A stretch of 64,000 nucleotides of DNA from Capnocytophaga felis. Its GTDB lineage: Bacteria > Bacteroidota > Bacteroidia > Flavobacteriales > Flavobacteriaceae. The notes under the pieces were generated by a model. The model was not told the origin of the DNA, made no database searches, and saw nothing but the letters and a program-made list of their open reading frames with translations. Below, in pieces: positions 53,389 to 63,174 of this stretch (positions within the stretch are counted from its first letter, which is position 1; the number at the start of each line of letters is the position of its first letter). The position numbers and the translations under genes are program-made. Where the stretch lies: assembly GCF_009684755.1 (NCBI RefSeq), contig NZ_BLBC01000005.1, positions 1 to 64,000 of the forward strand, given 5' to 3'.

Positions 53389-54993
53389 ATGGAAGAAATA
53401 GATAAGTTTAAAAAACTACTTGAATATTTTGTTTCCCATTTAGAATGGTGTCAAAATGAAGATGTTAATTTTATAGGTTATGAGAAATATATCAAAAATC
53501 TTTTCGAAAAAAATGAATTTCGGAAAGCTGGGCAGGGATACGATGGCGATAAAATACAGTTACAGATAGAAGAATGGGAAAACTATTCAATTGGCAAAAT
53601 ATGTATTAATATATCAGCATATACAAGAAATAAGTACATTTCAGAATTTTGTTATTTGAATTGGTTAGGAACAGGCATAAATATTTGTGCAAGATGGGAA
53701 GATTCAAAAATAAAATCGCTTTACCTGACTGAATACCGTGATTTGAAAGGTAGTAAACAAAGAACAAATCTAGGAGTTGAATATTCTCTTTCGGAATTGA
53801 AACTATTTGAAGAAGGCATCACCTCTCAACTTGAAACTTTTTTTGATAAATACAAAAATTATTTTATACAATTTAAACAAATGAACAATATCCAGAAAAC
53901 TCTCAACCTCCTCAAATATAAAAAACAAATCATTCTGCAAGGTCCTCCGGGAACGGGAAAAACAAGAGAAGCCAAACAAATAGCAAAAGAATTACTAAAA
54001 CTAAAGAAAGAGGAAGATTTCAAAAACAATGACCAGTTCCAAATCATACAATTTCACCCAAGTTATTCATATGAGGATTTTGTGCGTGGGATTATTGCGA
54101 AACCTAACTCAAATGGAGATGGAATAACCTATGAAGCGGAGAATAAAATTTTGGCTAAGTTTGCCAAAAAAGCGTTGGATTGTTTAAGTTATTATCAAGA
54201 AGAATCAAAAAGAAATGATTTAGCAGATAAGTTTATTATTTATTTAAAGGATAGTTTCAATAATAAGAGCAAAGTTCCGATAAGTAAAAATTTTACTTTC
54301 ACAAAGTTGGAAGAAAATCACGAAAAAATAACGGTATCGTACAATTATCATAAGAATGGCAAGGATAATTTGAAACAAATATTAGATTTCAAGAAAGTTG
54401 TTTTAGAGATTATACAAAATAACTTTGAAGGAAAATATTTTGGAGATGAAGGATATTGGAATGATTGGATATGTTATCTAAAGCAATATGCGATGGAGCA
54501 AATACCATTCGTCCTTATCATCGATGAAATCAACCGTGCCAATCTTTCCTCGGTTTTGGGAGAGCTGATTTACGCTTTGGAATATCGTGGCGAGGCAGTG
54601 GATTCGATGTACGCAGTTGATGGAAGTAATAAAATCATACTTCCGCCGAATCTCTACATTATTGGGACAATGAACACCGCTGACCGCAGTGTGGGGCATA
54701 TTGATTATGCTATTAGAAGGCGTTTTGCTTTTGTAGATATTTTACCGAAAGATTTGTCAGAGGAAGTGGAAAGTTTTAACAGCGATTTGTTCTACAAAGT
54801 TGCCAGTTTGTTTGATAATCATTTATCACAAGAATTCAAAAAAGAGGAAGTTCAATTAGGACACTCGTATTTCATTACGGAAAATATTGATATACAGACC
54901 CGTTTGGAATACGAAATCAAACCTATTTTGCGTGAATATGTAAAAGATGGTGTTTTAAAGGAATCGGCTAGTGATGAGATAGAAAAACTTTAA
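53389..54993 (+). CDS. mcrB: McrB-type GTPase of a type IV restriction system
   Basis: McrB is the GTP-driven AAA+ motor of the McrBC system, which cuts modified DNA. From ATG 53389 (535 aa) the N-terminal about 165 residues form a domain I do not recognise and would be expected to read the target DNA. The AAA+ domain then has Walker A GPPGTGKT (about residues 185-192), Walker B FVLIIDEINRAN, the McrB GTPase signature MNTADRS (about 428-434), and the arginine region AIRRRFAF. It overlaps no neighbour and precedes mcrC by 9 bp. The pair is inserted between housekeeping genes and is likely laterally acquired. Confidence 0.93.
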   Translation: MEEIDKFKKLLEYFVSHLEWCQNEDVNFIGYEKYIKNLFEKNEFRKAGQGYDGDKIQLQIEEWENYSIGKICINISAYTRNKYISEFCYLNWLGTGINICARWEDSKIKSLYLTEYRDLKGSKQRTNLGVEYSLSELKLFEEGITSQLETFFDKYKNYFIQFKQMNNIQKTLNLLKYKKQIILQGPPGTGKTREAKQIAKELLKLKKEEDFKNNDQFQIIQFHPSYSYEDFVRGIIAKPNSNGDGITYEAENKILAKFAKKALDCLSYYQEESKRNDLADKFIIYLKDSFNNKSKVPISKNFTFTKLEENHEKITVSYNYHKNGKDNLKQILDFKKVVLEIIQNNFEGKYFGDEGYWNDWICYLKQYAMEQIPFVLIIDEINRANLSSVLGELIYALEYRGEAVDSMYAVDGSNKIILPPNLYIIGTMNTADRSVGHIDYAIRRRFAFVDILPKDLSEEVESFNSDLFYKVASLFDNHLSQEFKKEEVQLGHSYFITENIDIQTRLEYEIKPILREYVKDGVLKESASDEIEKL

Positions 54994-55002
54994 TGTATAA
55001 TA

Positions 55003-56388
55003 ATGAAAATCCTTTTAAAAGAACATTATTCGGTTAAAATTTATAAGGAAAAACAAGGTTTAGATAAAGATGAATATTCTTTGTCTCTGGATTCTTTTGC
55101 TCTTTTGGAAAAACACCAACCAAGAAAAATTTTTAAAGGAATTTCACCCTTTTTATTTCATAAAAAAGAGAATTGCTATCACTTACAAGCTAATTATTAC
55201 ATCGGGGCAGATTGGTTGATAGAGGGAGAGAAATTTATACAAGTTGAGCCGAAAATTAATCAAAAACATATTGAAAATTTTGAAAAAAATGTAGATTCAG
55301 AAGAAAAAGTATCTATAAATGAGGATGATGAAGTAAAGGAAATTAACTTTGTAAAAATGTTGCTTGATGTCTATGCTTCTTCTATACCCACACACCACAC
55401 CACTGATTTAGTCAATATTTTTTGGAATGAAAAACTGATACCTATCAAGCAGAAGCAGGATACTTTAACGCCTTTTTTGGTGGTTCAATTTTTGGGGATT
55501 CTGAAAAATATTGTAAGAAAAGGCTTGAAAAAATCGTATTACAAGGTCAGAGAAAATCTGAATAATCGTGTAAAAGGTAAAATTTTAGTCGGTACGCACA
55601 TCAAACAAAATGTATTGAAAAACCGATTCACTAAAACTTTTTGCGAGTACCAAGTTTTTGGCGAAGATAATTTTGAAAATCAATTTTTGAAAAAAGTTTT
55701 TCAGTTTTGTATTTATTATATAGAGAATTTCAAAGACTTTCCCAATAAAACAGAGGTCAATCAAATCATTGGTTATTGTCATCCTGCTTTTGAATTGATT
55801 TCTACAGATATTGAGCAAAGTGAATTAAAAAACATTAAACATAATCCTTTTTTTAAGGAATATAAAGAAGCCATACAAATAGGAAAATTAATCTTAAAAC
55901 GATTTTCTTATAACATCTCAAAGGCAACACAACAGGAGCAGATAGAAATCCCGCCATTTTGGATAGATATGCCTAAACTTTTTGAGTTGTATGTGTATAA
56001 AAAGTTGTTGGAAAATAGAGATTTATATTCCGAAATTCATTATCAATTTGCTACTTATGGAAATCAATTAGATTTTCTGATTTGCAATGGCGAAAAATCC
56101 TTAATTATTGATACCAAATACAAACTAAAATATGATTACGGACATATTCACGAAGATATTCGTCAGGTTTCGGGTTATGCTCGTTTGAAAAAAGTACGCG
56201 AAAAAATAGGACTCTCAGAACAAGATGACAAAAATATCAACTGTCTGATTATTTACCCCAAAATAGTAGAGGCTAACAAGAACTTATGTTGGGAGGAATT
56301 TTTAAAAGAAGAGAATGAGATAAAATCCTATTACAAAATTTTTAAATTGGGTATAAAATTACCTACGAATGAAAACAAAATATTTTAA
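55003..56388 (+). CDS. mcrC: McrC nuclease subunit of a type IV restriction system
   Basis: McrC is the endonuclease partner of McrB. The 461-aa protein has the family's N-terminal beta-rich McrB-binding part (LQANYYIGADWLIEG), a helical middle (IVRKGLKKSYYKVRENLNNR, FCEYQVFGEDN), and a C-terminal PD-(D/E)xK nuclease domain. The catalytic residues are in LDFLIC and IDTKYK (about residues 356-372). The length is typical. It starts 9 bp after mcrB, and uvrB follows 27 bp later in the same direction, so uvrB may be partly read from this operon. Confidence 0.93.
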   Translation: MKILLKEHYSVKIYKEKQGLDKDEYSLSLDSFALLEKHQPRKIFKGISPFLFHKKENCYHLQANYYIGADWLIEGEKFIQVEPKINQKHIENFEKNVDSEEKVSINEDDEVKEINFVKMLLDVYASSIPTHHTTDLVNIFWNEKLIPIKQKQDTLTPFLVVQFLGILKNIVRKGLKKSYYKVRENLNNRVKGKILVGTHIKQNVLKNRFTKTFCEYQVFGEDNFENQFLKKVFQFCIYYIENFKDFPNKTEVNQIIGYCHPAFELISTDIEQSELKNIKHNPFFKEYKEAIQIGKLILKRFSYNISKATQQEQIEIPPFWIDMPKLFELYVYKKLLENRDLYSEIHYQFATYGNQLDFLICNGEKSLIIDTKYKLKYDYGHIHEDIRQVSGYARLKKVREKIGLSEQDDKNINCLIIYPKIVEANKNLCWEEFLKEENEIKSYYKIFKLGIKLPTNENKIF

Positions 56389-56415
56389 TTCGAAAATATA
56401 AACTAAATAAAAAGA

Positions 56416-58407
56416 ATGCAATTCTCCATACAATCTGACTTTCAGCCTACTGGCGACCAACCTCAAGCCATCAAGCAACTTACCCAAAGTATCGAAAAAG
56501 GGGAAAAATATCAAGTTTTGCTCGGTGTTACGGGGTCGGGAAAGACTTTTACCGTGGCTAATGTGGTGCAAAATGTGCAACGTCCTACCTTGGTGTTGGC
56601 TCACAACAAAACCCTTGCTGCTCAGTTATATAGCGAGTTTAAAGCGTTTTTCCCGAACAATGCAGTAGAATATTTCGTGTCGTATTACGATTATTACCAA
56701 CCCGAAGCCTACATTCCCACCACAGGAACGTACATCGAAAAAGACCTTTCCATCAATGAAGAAATCGAAAAATTACGGCTTAGTGCCACTTCTTCCTTGC
56801 TTTCGGGGCGACGCGATGTGTTGGTCGTAGCTTCCGTTTCGTGTTTGTATGGTATCGGGAATCCCGTTGAATTTCAGAAGAATGTAATTACCATAAAGCG
56901 AGGCGAGGTACTTCCACGAACTAAATTTATGCATCGGTTGGTGCAAAGTTTGTACGCCCGAACCACCGCCGATTTCATTCACGGGAATTTCCGAGTGAAA
57001 GGCGATGTGGTGGACGTTTACCCCGGCTATTCCGATACGCCTTTCCGCATTCATTTCTTTGGAGATGAAATCGAAGAAATTGAAGTTTTCGACCCGCAAA
57101 CTAACAAAGTATTAGAACGTTACGATAGTTTGAATATCTATCCTGCCAATATGTTCGTAACCTCGCCCGATGTGTTACAAAAAGCCATTTGGAACATTCA
57201 GCAAGATTTAACCAAACAGGTGGAATATTTTAAAGAAATCGGTAAACATCTGGAAGCTAAACGATTGGAAGAACGCACCAACTTCGATTTGGAGATGATT
57301 CGCGAGTTGGGATATTGCTCAGGCATTGAGAATTATTCCCGTTATTTGGATGGAAGAGAACCCGGTTCACGTCCGTTTTGCCTATTGGATTATTTTCCTG
57401 ATGATTTTCTGATGGTTATCGACGAAAGCCACGTAACTGTTCCGCAGGTGCACGCAATGTACGGGGGCGACCGCAGTCGGAAAGAAAATTTGGTAGAATA
57501 CGGTTTTCGTTTGCCTGCTGCTTTGGATAACCGTCCGCTGAAATTTGAAGAATTTGAAGCCCTTCAAAATCAAGTGATTTACGTAAGTGCCACGCCCGCC
57601 GATTATGAGCTTCAAAAAACACAAGGGGTTTATGTTGAGCAGATTATTCGCCCAACAGGATTGCTTGACCCTGAAATAGAAATACGCCCGAGCGAAAATC
57701 AAATTGACGATTTGGCAGAAGAAATTCAACTTCGGGTAGAAAAAGACGAACGTATTTTGGTAACGACTCTCACCAAACGAATGGCGGAAGAGCTCACCAA
57801 ATATCTCACCAAAATCGGGGTGCGTTGCCGATACATTCACAGCGATGTGGATACCCTTGAACGTGTGGAAATTATGCAAGATTTGCGTCGTGGATTGTTT
57901 GACGTTTTGGTCGGGGTAAATTTGCTTCGTGAAGGCTTGGATTTACCCGAAGTTTCGCTCGTTGCCATTTTAGATGCTGATAAAGAGGGCTTTTTGCGTT
58001 CTACAAGGTCGCTAACTCAAACGGTGGGGCGAGCTGCCCGAAACGTAAACGGAAAAGCCATTATGTATGCCGATAAAATCACGCAAAGTATGCAGGCTAC
58101 CATTGATGACACGAATTATCGACGTGAAAAACAAATGAATTACAACCTACGTAATGGAATCACACCCAAGCCGTTGAATAAAAAAATAGAGAATACACTC
58201 AGTAAAAGCCCAATTACCGAGTTTCATTACGATCCATCGTTTAAAAAAGAAAAAGAAACACAAACGGAGCTTCTTTCGCAAAAGGAAATTGAGAAAAAAA
58301 TCCGAGAAACCCGCAAACTTATGGAAACTGCCGCCAAAGAACTCGATTTTGTCAAAGCAGCCCAATATCGAGACGAAATAAAGCAATTGGAGGAAATGAA
58401 AAAATAA
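56416..58407 (+). CDS. uvrB: Excinuclease ABC subunit B
   Basis: UvrB verifies DNA lesions delivered by UvrA and recruits UvrC in nucleotide excision repair. The 663-aa protein shows Walker A GVTGSGKT (about residues 37-44), the beta-hairpin region YYQPEAYIP, the DEAD-like DESHVTVPQ, helicase motifs through VGRAARNVNGKAIMYAD, and the C-terminal UVR motif (KELDFVKAAQYRDEI). It has no promoter of its own that I could identify in the 27-bp gap after mcrC. A promoter for the next gene lies downstream. Confidence 0.98.
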   Translation: MQFSIQSDFQPTGDQPQAIKQLTQSIEKGEKYQVLLGVTGSGKTFTVANVVQNVQRPTLVLAHNKTLAAQLYSEFKAFFPNNAVEYFVSYYDYYQPEAYIPTTGTYIEKDLSINEEIEKLRLSATSSLLSGRRDVLVVASVSCLYGIGNPVEFQKNVITIKRGEVLPRTKFMHRLVQSLYARTTADFIHGNFRVKGDVVDVYPGYSDTPFRIHFFGDEIEEIEVFDPQTNKVLERYDSLNIYPANMFVTSPDVLQKAIWNIQQDLTKQVEYFKEIGKHLEAKRLEERTNFDLEMIRELGYCSGIENYSRYLDGREPGSRPFCLLDYFPDDFLMVIDESHVTVPQVHAMYGGDRSRKENLVEYGFRLPAALDNRPLKFEEFEALQNQVIYVSATPADYELQKTQGVYVEQIIRPTGLLDPEIEIRPSENQIDDLAEEIQLRVEKDERILVTTLTKRMAEELTKYLTKIGVRCRYIHSDVDTLERVEIMQDLRRGLFDVLVGVNLLREGLDLPEVSLVAILDADKEGFLRSTRSLTQTVGRAARNVNGKAIMYADKITQSMQATIDDTNYRREKQMNYNLRNGITPKPLNKKIENTLSKSPITEFHYDPSFKKEKETQTELLSQKEIEKKIRETRKLMETAAKELDFVKAAQYRDEIKQLEEMKK

Positions 58408-58474
58408 TTTCTTGTTATCAACAATACTTCCGTGTATTTTTATAATGAGAATGTTAATTTTTTATGCTTAGTAA

Positions 58475-58502
58475 TTGACTTTTCAACTTTTTTATATCTT
58501 TG
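58475..58502 (+). promoter_or_regulatory. Promoter of the DUF5723 gene
   Basis: TTG (58475-58477), 17 nt, then TATCTTTG (58495-58502) fits the Bacteroidota promoter pattern, 27 bp before the ATG at 58530. Confidence 0.6.
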
Positions 58503-58529
58503 CCCCGTTAATTTTTCAATTTATTTGTA

Positions 58530-59888
58530 ATGATAAAGAAATTTTTATTTTCGGTTGCGATTTTTTCTACTTTTGCAATCAGTGCTCAACAATCCTTTTC
58601 TGGGATAAATACAAGCCAATATGGTGCTATGTACAAAGGAACAACCAATCCCGCGAATTTTGTTGACGGAATGAACAGGTTTGCAATCAATGTTGTTTCA
58701 ATTGACGCCTCTTTTGGAAACAACAAAATGGGATTGAATCTTGATTTAAAGAAAAGTTTTAATGATTTCACATCGCAAGCCTCTTCACACAATGATATCA
58801 ACGCTGATGTAAACTTGGACGTGTTGGGACCTTCTTTTTATTTCCACGTAGGACGAAAAAATGCTTTTGCCTTTACCTCAAGAGCACGTGTTTTTATGGA
58901 TGCACGAGGCATTGACGCTAAAGTACTTGAGTCTTTCTTTTTGAATTCAAACGACTTAAACCTTTCTCCTGCAGGATATTCTTTCAATCTTGACAAGCAA
59001 AGTATTTCTGCCAATGCTTTCTCTGAATTTGCTTTTTCTTGGGCAAGATTATTAGCCAAAACGAGCAATCATTCCTTAAAAGCGGGTATTACTGCAAAAT
59101 TTGTCAGAGGGGCAATCAGCACGTATGCCGGTTTTTCGGAAGTAAGCGGAAATATTAAGGCAAATTTGATTGAAAACAACAATGATGCTATTGTAAATAT
59201 AAACGTTCAAGGGAATCAAAATGCTGAGTTTTTACTTTCAAACGGAGGCATCAATATAACCAAAGAACCTAAATTCAATGACATTTTAAAATCTCAAACT
59301 TCTGCTTTAGGATTTGACTTTGGCTTCGTTTATGAATATCGCAAAGAAGGTTGCCCAAGTTGCACTACAACTCCTTATGATTTAAAACTTGGATTCTCTT
59401 TTACTGATATCGGTCGTTTGAAATATTCCGCTACTGATGATTCTCAAAAATATTCTTTGAATGTAGGAAGTCATAACATTAATTTATCTGATATTCAAAA
59501 AAGTATGGATGAAAGCCTTTTTGTTTCAAAAACATCTTTAAAAGGCACTTCAATTACCTCTTCATTACCAACATCACTCAGATTAAATGCTGATGTACGC
59601 ATCACAGGACCTATTTTTGTAGATGTATCTGCAAATTTCAACATTACCAATACCAGCAAAGTTTACAACACTTCATATGCAAGCGGGTTTGTAATAACTC
59701 CACGAGTGGAATGGAAATACGTTGGATTTTATCTTCCTATGTCAAGTGCTATCGGAATGGGAACGAATGTGGGAACAGCCGTTCGTTTAGGTCCTCTTTT
59801 TGTTGGTTCAAGAAGTATTGTTAGTAATTTAATTTCTAAAAACGCAAAAGAATTGAACTTTTTTGGCGGACTTCAATTTGAAATTTAA
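58530..59888 (+). CDS. DUF5723 family outer-membrane protein
   Basis: The 452-aa protein has a signal peptide (FLFSVAIFSTFAISAQ) and matches DUF5723. It opens QYGAMYKGTTNPANFVDGMN and consists of alternating beta strands with a hydrophobic C-terminal strand (NFFGGLQFEI). This is consistent with an outer-membrane beta-barrel of the FadL/PorP-like type. One Cys pair (CPSC) occurs near residue 275. Function unknown. It has its own promoter and a terminator, so it is a single-gene unit. Confidence 0.85.
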   Translation: MIKKFLFSVAIFSTFAISAQQSFSGINTSQYGAMYKGTTNPANFVDGMNRFAINVVSIDASFGNNKMGLNLDLKKSFNDFTSQASSHNDINADVNLDVLGPSFYFHVGRKNAFAFTSRARVFMDARGIDAKVLESFFLNSNDLNLSPAGYSFNLDKQSISANAFSEFAFSWARLLAKTSNHSLKAGITAKFVRGAISTYAGFSEVSGNIKANLIENNNDAIVNINVQGNQNAEFLLSNGGINITKEPKFNDILKSQTSALGFDFGFVYEYRKEGCPSCTTTPYDLKLGFSFTDIGRLKYSATDDSQKYSLNVGSHNINLSDIQKSMDESLFVSKTSLKGTSITSSLPTSLRLNADVRITGPIFVDVSANFNITNTSKVYNTSYASGFVITPRVEWKYVGFYLPMSSAIGMGTNVGTAVRLGPLFVGSRSIVSNLISKNAKELNFFGGLQFEI

Positions 59889-59913
59889 TATTTAGAAAAT
59901 CATATTTTTTTTG

Positions 59914-59948
59914 AAAAACAATGTACTGAAATAGTACATTGTTTTTTT
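59914..59948 (+). terminator. Terminator after the DUF5723 gene
   Basis: AAAAACAATGTACT pairs with AGTACATTGTTTTT around a GAAAT loop, followed by T residues. It is a clear rho-independent terminator 26 bp past the stop. Confidence 0.9.
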
Positions 59949-60009
59949 ATTAATAATCTTCTTTCATAATTTCTGCTAATCAAAATCTTGATTATTTGAA
60001 TAAAAAAAT

Positions 60010-60017
60010 TACCTTTG
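60010..60017 (+). promoter_or_regulatory. Promoter -7 box of the beta-barrel/VWA pair
   Basis: TACCTTTG matches TAnnTTTG and lies 24 bp before the ATG at 60041. Confidence 0.55.
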
Positions 60018-60040
60018 TAAATATTTATTTTTTTTGAAAA

Positions 60041-60772
60041 ATGAAACACTTAATATACTTATTATTAATCTTTATTGGCTTTCCGGCATCGGTTTTTTCA
60101 CAAGATGATTCTGATGACGGAATGATTCAAACGAAAACTGAGAAAAAGGAAAAAAAAGGACGAGGACAGAAATATTTAGAAGACCAATTTTACGTTGGGC
60201 TAACGTATGATTATTTGATTTCTGATGCGAGCAAAGTTGTCCAGCATAGTCTTTCCAGAGGAATACACGCTGGTTTTCAGAAAGATTTACCAATGAATCA
60301 ACGTCGGAACATAGGTATTGCTTTAGGCGTGGGATATTCTTACGATTTGGTTTACAGCAACATTTTTCGCGAAAATACTTCTGATTTATATCACATCGTA
60401 AGTAGTTTAAATGATTTGAATATCAACAAAAATTATTTTGAAACACACACGCTTGAATTCCCAATTGAATTCCGTTGGCGGACATCAACTGCTGAAAATC
60501 ACAAATTTTGGCGAATTTACACGGGAATGAGGCTGGGATATGTTTTTGGTGCGAGAAGCCTTTACAAGCGAGACGATATTACCATTTACTTCAATAACTC
60601 AGACCTCAATAAAGATTGGCATTTTAAGGTTTATTCAGCTTTCGGATACAACACTTGGAATTTTTTCATACAGTATAATCTGTCTTCCATTCTCAAAAAT
60701 GCTAAGTTGGAGAACAATGCTTCTCTAAGGTCTTCTCTCTTACAAATGGGACTGATTTTCTATATTTTATAA
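60041..60772 (+). CDS. Outer-membrane beta-barrel protein (PorT-like)
   Basis: The 243-aa protein has a signal peptide (LLIFIGFPASVFSQ), a short charged linker (TKTEKKEKKGRGQK), and an 8-strand-size beta-barrel with aromatic-rich strands (QFYVGLTYDYLIS, NIGIALGVGYSYDLVY, WRIYTGMRLGYVFG). It fits the general outer-membrane beta-barrel domain family that contains PorT, but I see nothing that makes it PorT itself. The VWA gene starts 18 bp downstream, so the two are probably cotranscribed. Confidence 0.75.
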   Translation: MKHLIYLLLIFIGFPASVFSQDDSDDGMIQTKTEKKEKKGRGQKYLEDQFYVGLTYDYLISDASKVVQHSLSRGIHAGFQKDLPMNQRRNIGIALGVGYSYDLVYSNIFRENTSDLYHIVSSLNDLNINKNYFETHTLEFPIEFRWRTSTAENHKFWRIYTGMRLGYVFGARSLYKRDDITIYFNNSDLNKDWHFKVYSAFGYNTWNFFIQYNLSSILKNAKLENNASLRSSLLQMGLIFYIL

Positions 60773-60790
60773 TTTCTTGAGAGTTTAGCT

Positions 60791-61945
60791 ATGGCAGAAA
60801 ATATTACACGTTGGCGATTAATTCTTGGGCAAGATGCAAGAACTTTAGAAAATGTCTCTTTAAGTGAGCAACAATCCATAATGGATTCTGCCTTATCTGC
60901 TATTTATGACGGAGATACAACAAAAAATAACGGAAGTAGAAAAGCGGGTTTAGGTTCTTCTGCTCCAAATTTAGCCAAATGGCTTACCGACGTACGCACT
61001 TTCTTTCCACAAGATGTAGTTAGTATAATTCAATCCGATGCCATTGAGCGTAAAGGGCTTACAAAACTTTTATTTGAACCTGAAACTCTTAAAAGTATAA
61101 AACCTGACATCTCAATGGTAGGGACTTTAATGGCTTTGAAAGGTCAAATTCCTGAAAAATCAAAAGAAGCTGCACGTCAATTGGTTAAAGAAGTAGTCGA
61201 TGAAATTATGAAACGAATGGAGCAGGATTTGCGTCGTGCCGTGACAGGAGCTTTAAACAAGAAGGCTCATTCTCCCATTGCTAACTTCGCCTCTACTGAT
61301 TGGAAAAGAACCATTAACCGAAATCTGAAAAATTACGACACAAAAACCAAACGGCTAATTCCTGAAAAATTTTACTTTTTTGAACGTAGCCAAAAGCAAA
61401 AAAATTGGACTGTTATTTTAGATATTGATCAAAGCGGTTCGATGTGTGATTCAATTATTTACTCATCAGTAATGGGGTCTATCTTTGCAAGTATGCCCGC
61501 ATTGGACACACACGTAGTCGCTTTTGATACGCAAGTTACAGACCTTACCGAACTTTGCAAACAAGACCCTGTGGATATGCTTTTTGGAGTGCAACTCGGG
61601 GGAGGAACGGATATCAACAAATCCGTTGCATATTGCCAATCGCTGATTGAAAATCCGAGAAAAACAATGTTTATCCTAATTTCGGATTTATACGAAGGTG
61701 GCGTAAGAGCAGGATTGCTCCGACGGCTTTCACAAATGCACGAAGATGGAGTAAAAGTGATTGTTTTACTTGCCCTTTCCGATAGTGGGAAACCCGATTA
61801 TGATGAGAAATTAGGAAAAGAAATTAGTAAATTAGGAATTGCTTGTTTCGCTTGCACTCCTGATAAATTACCCGAACTGGTTGAAGCCTCCTTGAAAGGT
61901 CACGACTTGAAAAAATTTGAAACGTCCTCAAAACAACAAATATAA
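60791..61945 (+). CDS. VWA domain protein (CoxE-like)
   Basis: The 384-aa soluble protein carries a C-terminal von Willebrand A domain with an intact metal-ion adhesion site: DIDQSGSM (D-x-S-x-S, about residues 214-221), the Thr of GGGTD, and the Asp of ISDLYEGG. The N-terminal 200 residues are helical and resemble those of the VWA proteins that work with MoxR-type AAA+ ATPases and DUF5682/DUF5691 proteins. None of those partner genes is adjacent; the neighbours are outer-membrane proteins. It may act with a MoxR ATPase encoded elsewhere. Function in such systems is still poorly known. Confidence 0.82.
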   Translation: MAENITRWRLILGQDARTLENVSLSEQQSIMDSALSAIYDGDTTKNNGSRKAGLGSSAPNLAKWLTDVRTFFPQDVVSIIQSDAIERKGLTKLLFEPETLKSIKPDISMVGTLMALKGQIPEKSKEAARQLVKEVVDEIMKRMEQDLRRAVTGALNKKAHSPIANFASTDWKRTINRNLKNYDTKTKRLIPEKFYFFERSQKQKNWTVILDIDQSGSMCDSIIYSSVMGSIFASMPALDTHVVAFDTQVTDLTELCKQDPVDMLFGVQLGGGTDINKSVAYCQSLIENPRKTMFILISDLYEGGVRAGLLRRLSQMHEDGVKVIVLLALSDSGKPDYDEKLGKEISKLGIACFACTPDKLPELVEASLKGHDLKKFETSSKQQI

Positions 61946-61947
61946 TC

Positions 61948-61980
61948 AAAAAAGACTTCTGAGTTTCAGAAGTCTTTTTA
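61948..61980. terminator. Terminator between the VWA and porin genes
   Basis: AAAAAGACTTCTG pairs with CAGAAGTCTTTTT around a short loop, with A and T runs on both sides. It serves the convergent VWA and porin genes. Confidence 0.88.
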
Positions 61981-62001
61981 AATTTTTTACAAAGATTTTT
62001 C

Positions 62002-63174
62002 TTAAATTCCTATCTCCACTTGGAATCGTAAATACCACTCCTTTTTAGAATTATCAAACAGAGTTTTATTGGTTCTGGTAATTTCCATTTGAGCTTTAAA
62101 TGCGTGTTCCCAAATGTATTTAGTAATTCCTAATGAAACTTGATTTTGTTTAGGCATTATGTGTTTCAAATCGTTAATTGGAGTAAGATATGAATATCGA
62201 GAAGCAATTTCCCAATTACTTGGAAAAGCATAACTTAACTGAGCATCAAATCCACGCCCGACTTCCACAAATGACTTTGCACTCAAATCAACTAAAGGAT
62301 TATTTGCTGTACGTTGCATATATGATGCCATAGCAGCCCAGCCGTTGTACTTCATCAACCCGTCAACTAACACTGATTGTAAATTTCTGGTTTGGTCATT
62401 CACTAATGTATTTCCGTTTTGCCCCTGAGTTTTTGTAGCATTGTGGTTATAATGATATGTTGCACCAAAATAAAGTTTTGGCGTTTCCTCTCTTAAAATA
62501 TCTCCTTCAAAATACTCTCCTCCTTTTTTAAATTTCCCCAAAGAAAGCACCTCAAAACGAGCTGTATAGGCAAGTCCTGTACTCTTTCCTACAAAATCCC
62601 TTCCTTCTCCCGTGGTCACGGCAGTTTTGAAATTATAAGAAAATTTATCGTTATATTGTTTTAAATAATGAACCTGAAAACCAAAATCTCTATCTATGTT
62701 AAAGGTTGCGTTGTTGATAGAACGGTCTGTAAGTTGCAACGCCCCAGATGAATTGATTCGCTGACGATTCCCTGGCAATTTTGTTTGTCCAAAACTCAAC
62801 AACCAGTTTTTGTTAGGTTTATAAAAAACAATCGCATCACGAATGATATGATTTCCGTTTACATCACGGGGAGCAAAAGAGAGCTGTATCGTATAACCAA
62901 ACTTTGGATCTGCAACAAAACCTTCAAATCGTAATCGTAATCTCCGAATATAAGCCTCATAGCCTACTTCATCATTTTTGTCTGTAACCACACTGAAACG
63001 ATTCTGCATCCTAAAACGAATATTCATCTGAAATAAACTATCAGGAGCCGTTATCCCTACTCCTTTTTTAAAATCATAGTAAGGTGTCAGCTGCTCTTTA
63101 TCTTCGTTTACTGCTTTCTGTGCAAACAAAATTGGGGAACTTACCATCAATAAACAAAAAAATAATCTCTTCAT
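62002..63174 (-). CDS. Phosphate-selective porin O/P family protein
   Basis: From ATG 63174 the 390-aa protein has a signal peptide (LLMVSSPILFAQ) and a large beta-barrel of the OprO/OprP family. The N-terminal MNIRFRMQNRFS and RRLRLRFEGFVADPKFGYTIQL strands and the LSFGQTKLPGNRQRINSSG loop, rich in Arg as in anion-binding porins, are typical. The barrel ends with an aromatic/hydrophobic strand (YLRFQVEIGI). The longer frame from 63228 adds an 18-residue charged extension before the signal peptide and is rejected. Whether it is selective for phosphate cannot be told from sequence. Confidence 0.88.
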   Translation of the reverse strand: MKRLFFCLLMVSSPILFAQKAVNEDKEQLTPYYDFKKGVGITAPDSLFQMNIRFRMQNRFSVVTDKNDEVGYEAYIRRLRLRFEGFVADPKFGYTIQLSFAPRDVNGNHIIRDAIVFYKPNKNWLLSFGQTKLPGNRQRINSSGALQLTDRSINNATFNIDRDFGFQVHYLKQYNDKFSYNFKTAVTTGEGRDFVGKSTGLAYTARFEVLSLGKFKKGGEYFEGDILREETPKLYFGATYHYNHNATKTQGQNGNTLVNDQTRNLQSVLVDGLMKYNGWAAMASYMQRTANNPLVDLSAKSFVEVGRGFDAQLSYAFPSNWEIASRYSYLTPINDLKHIMPKQNQVSLGITKYIWEHAFKAQMEITRTNKTLFDNSKKEWYLRFQVEIGI

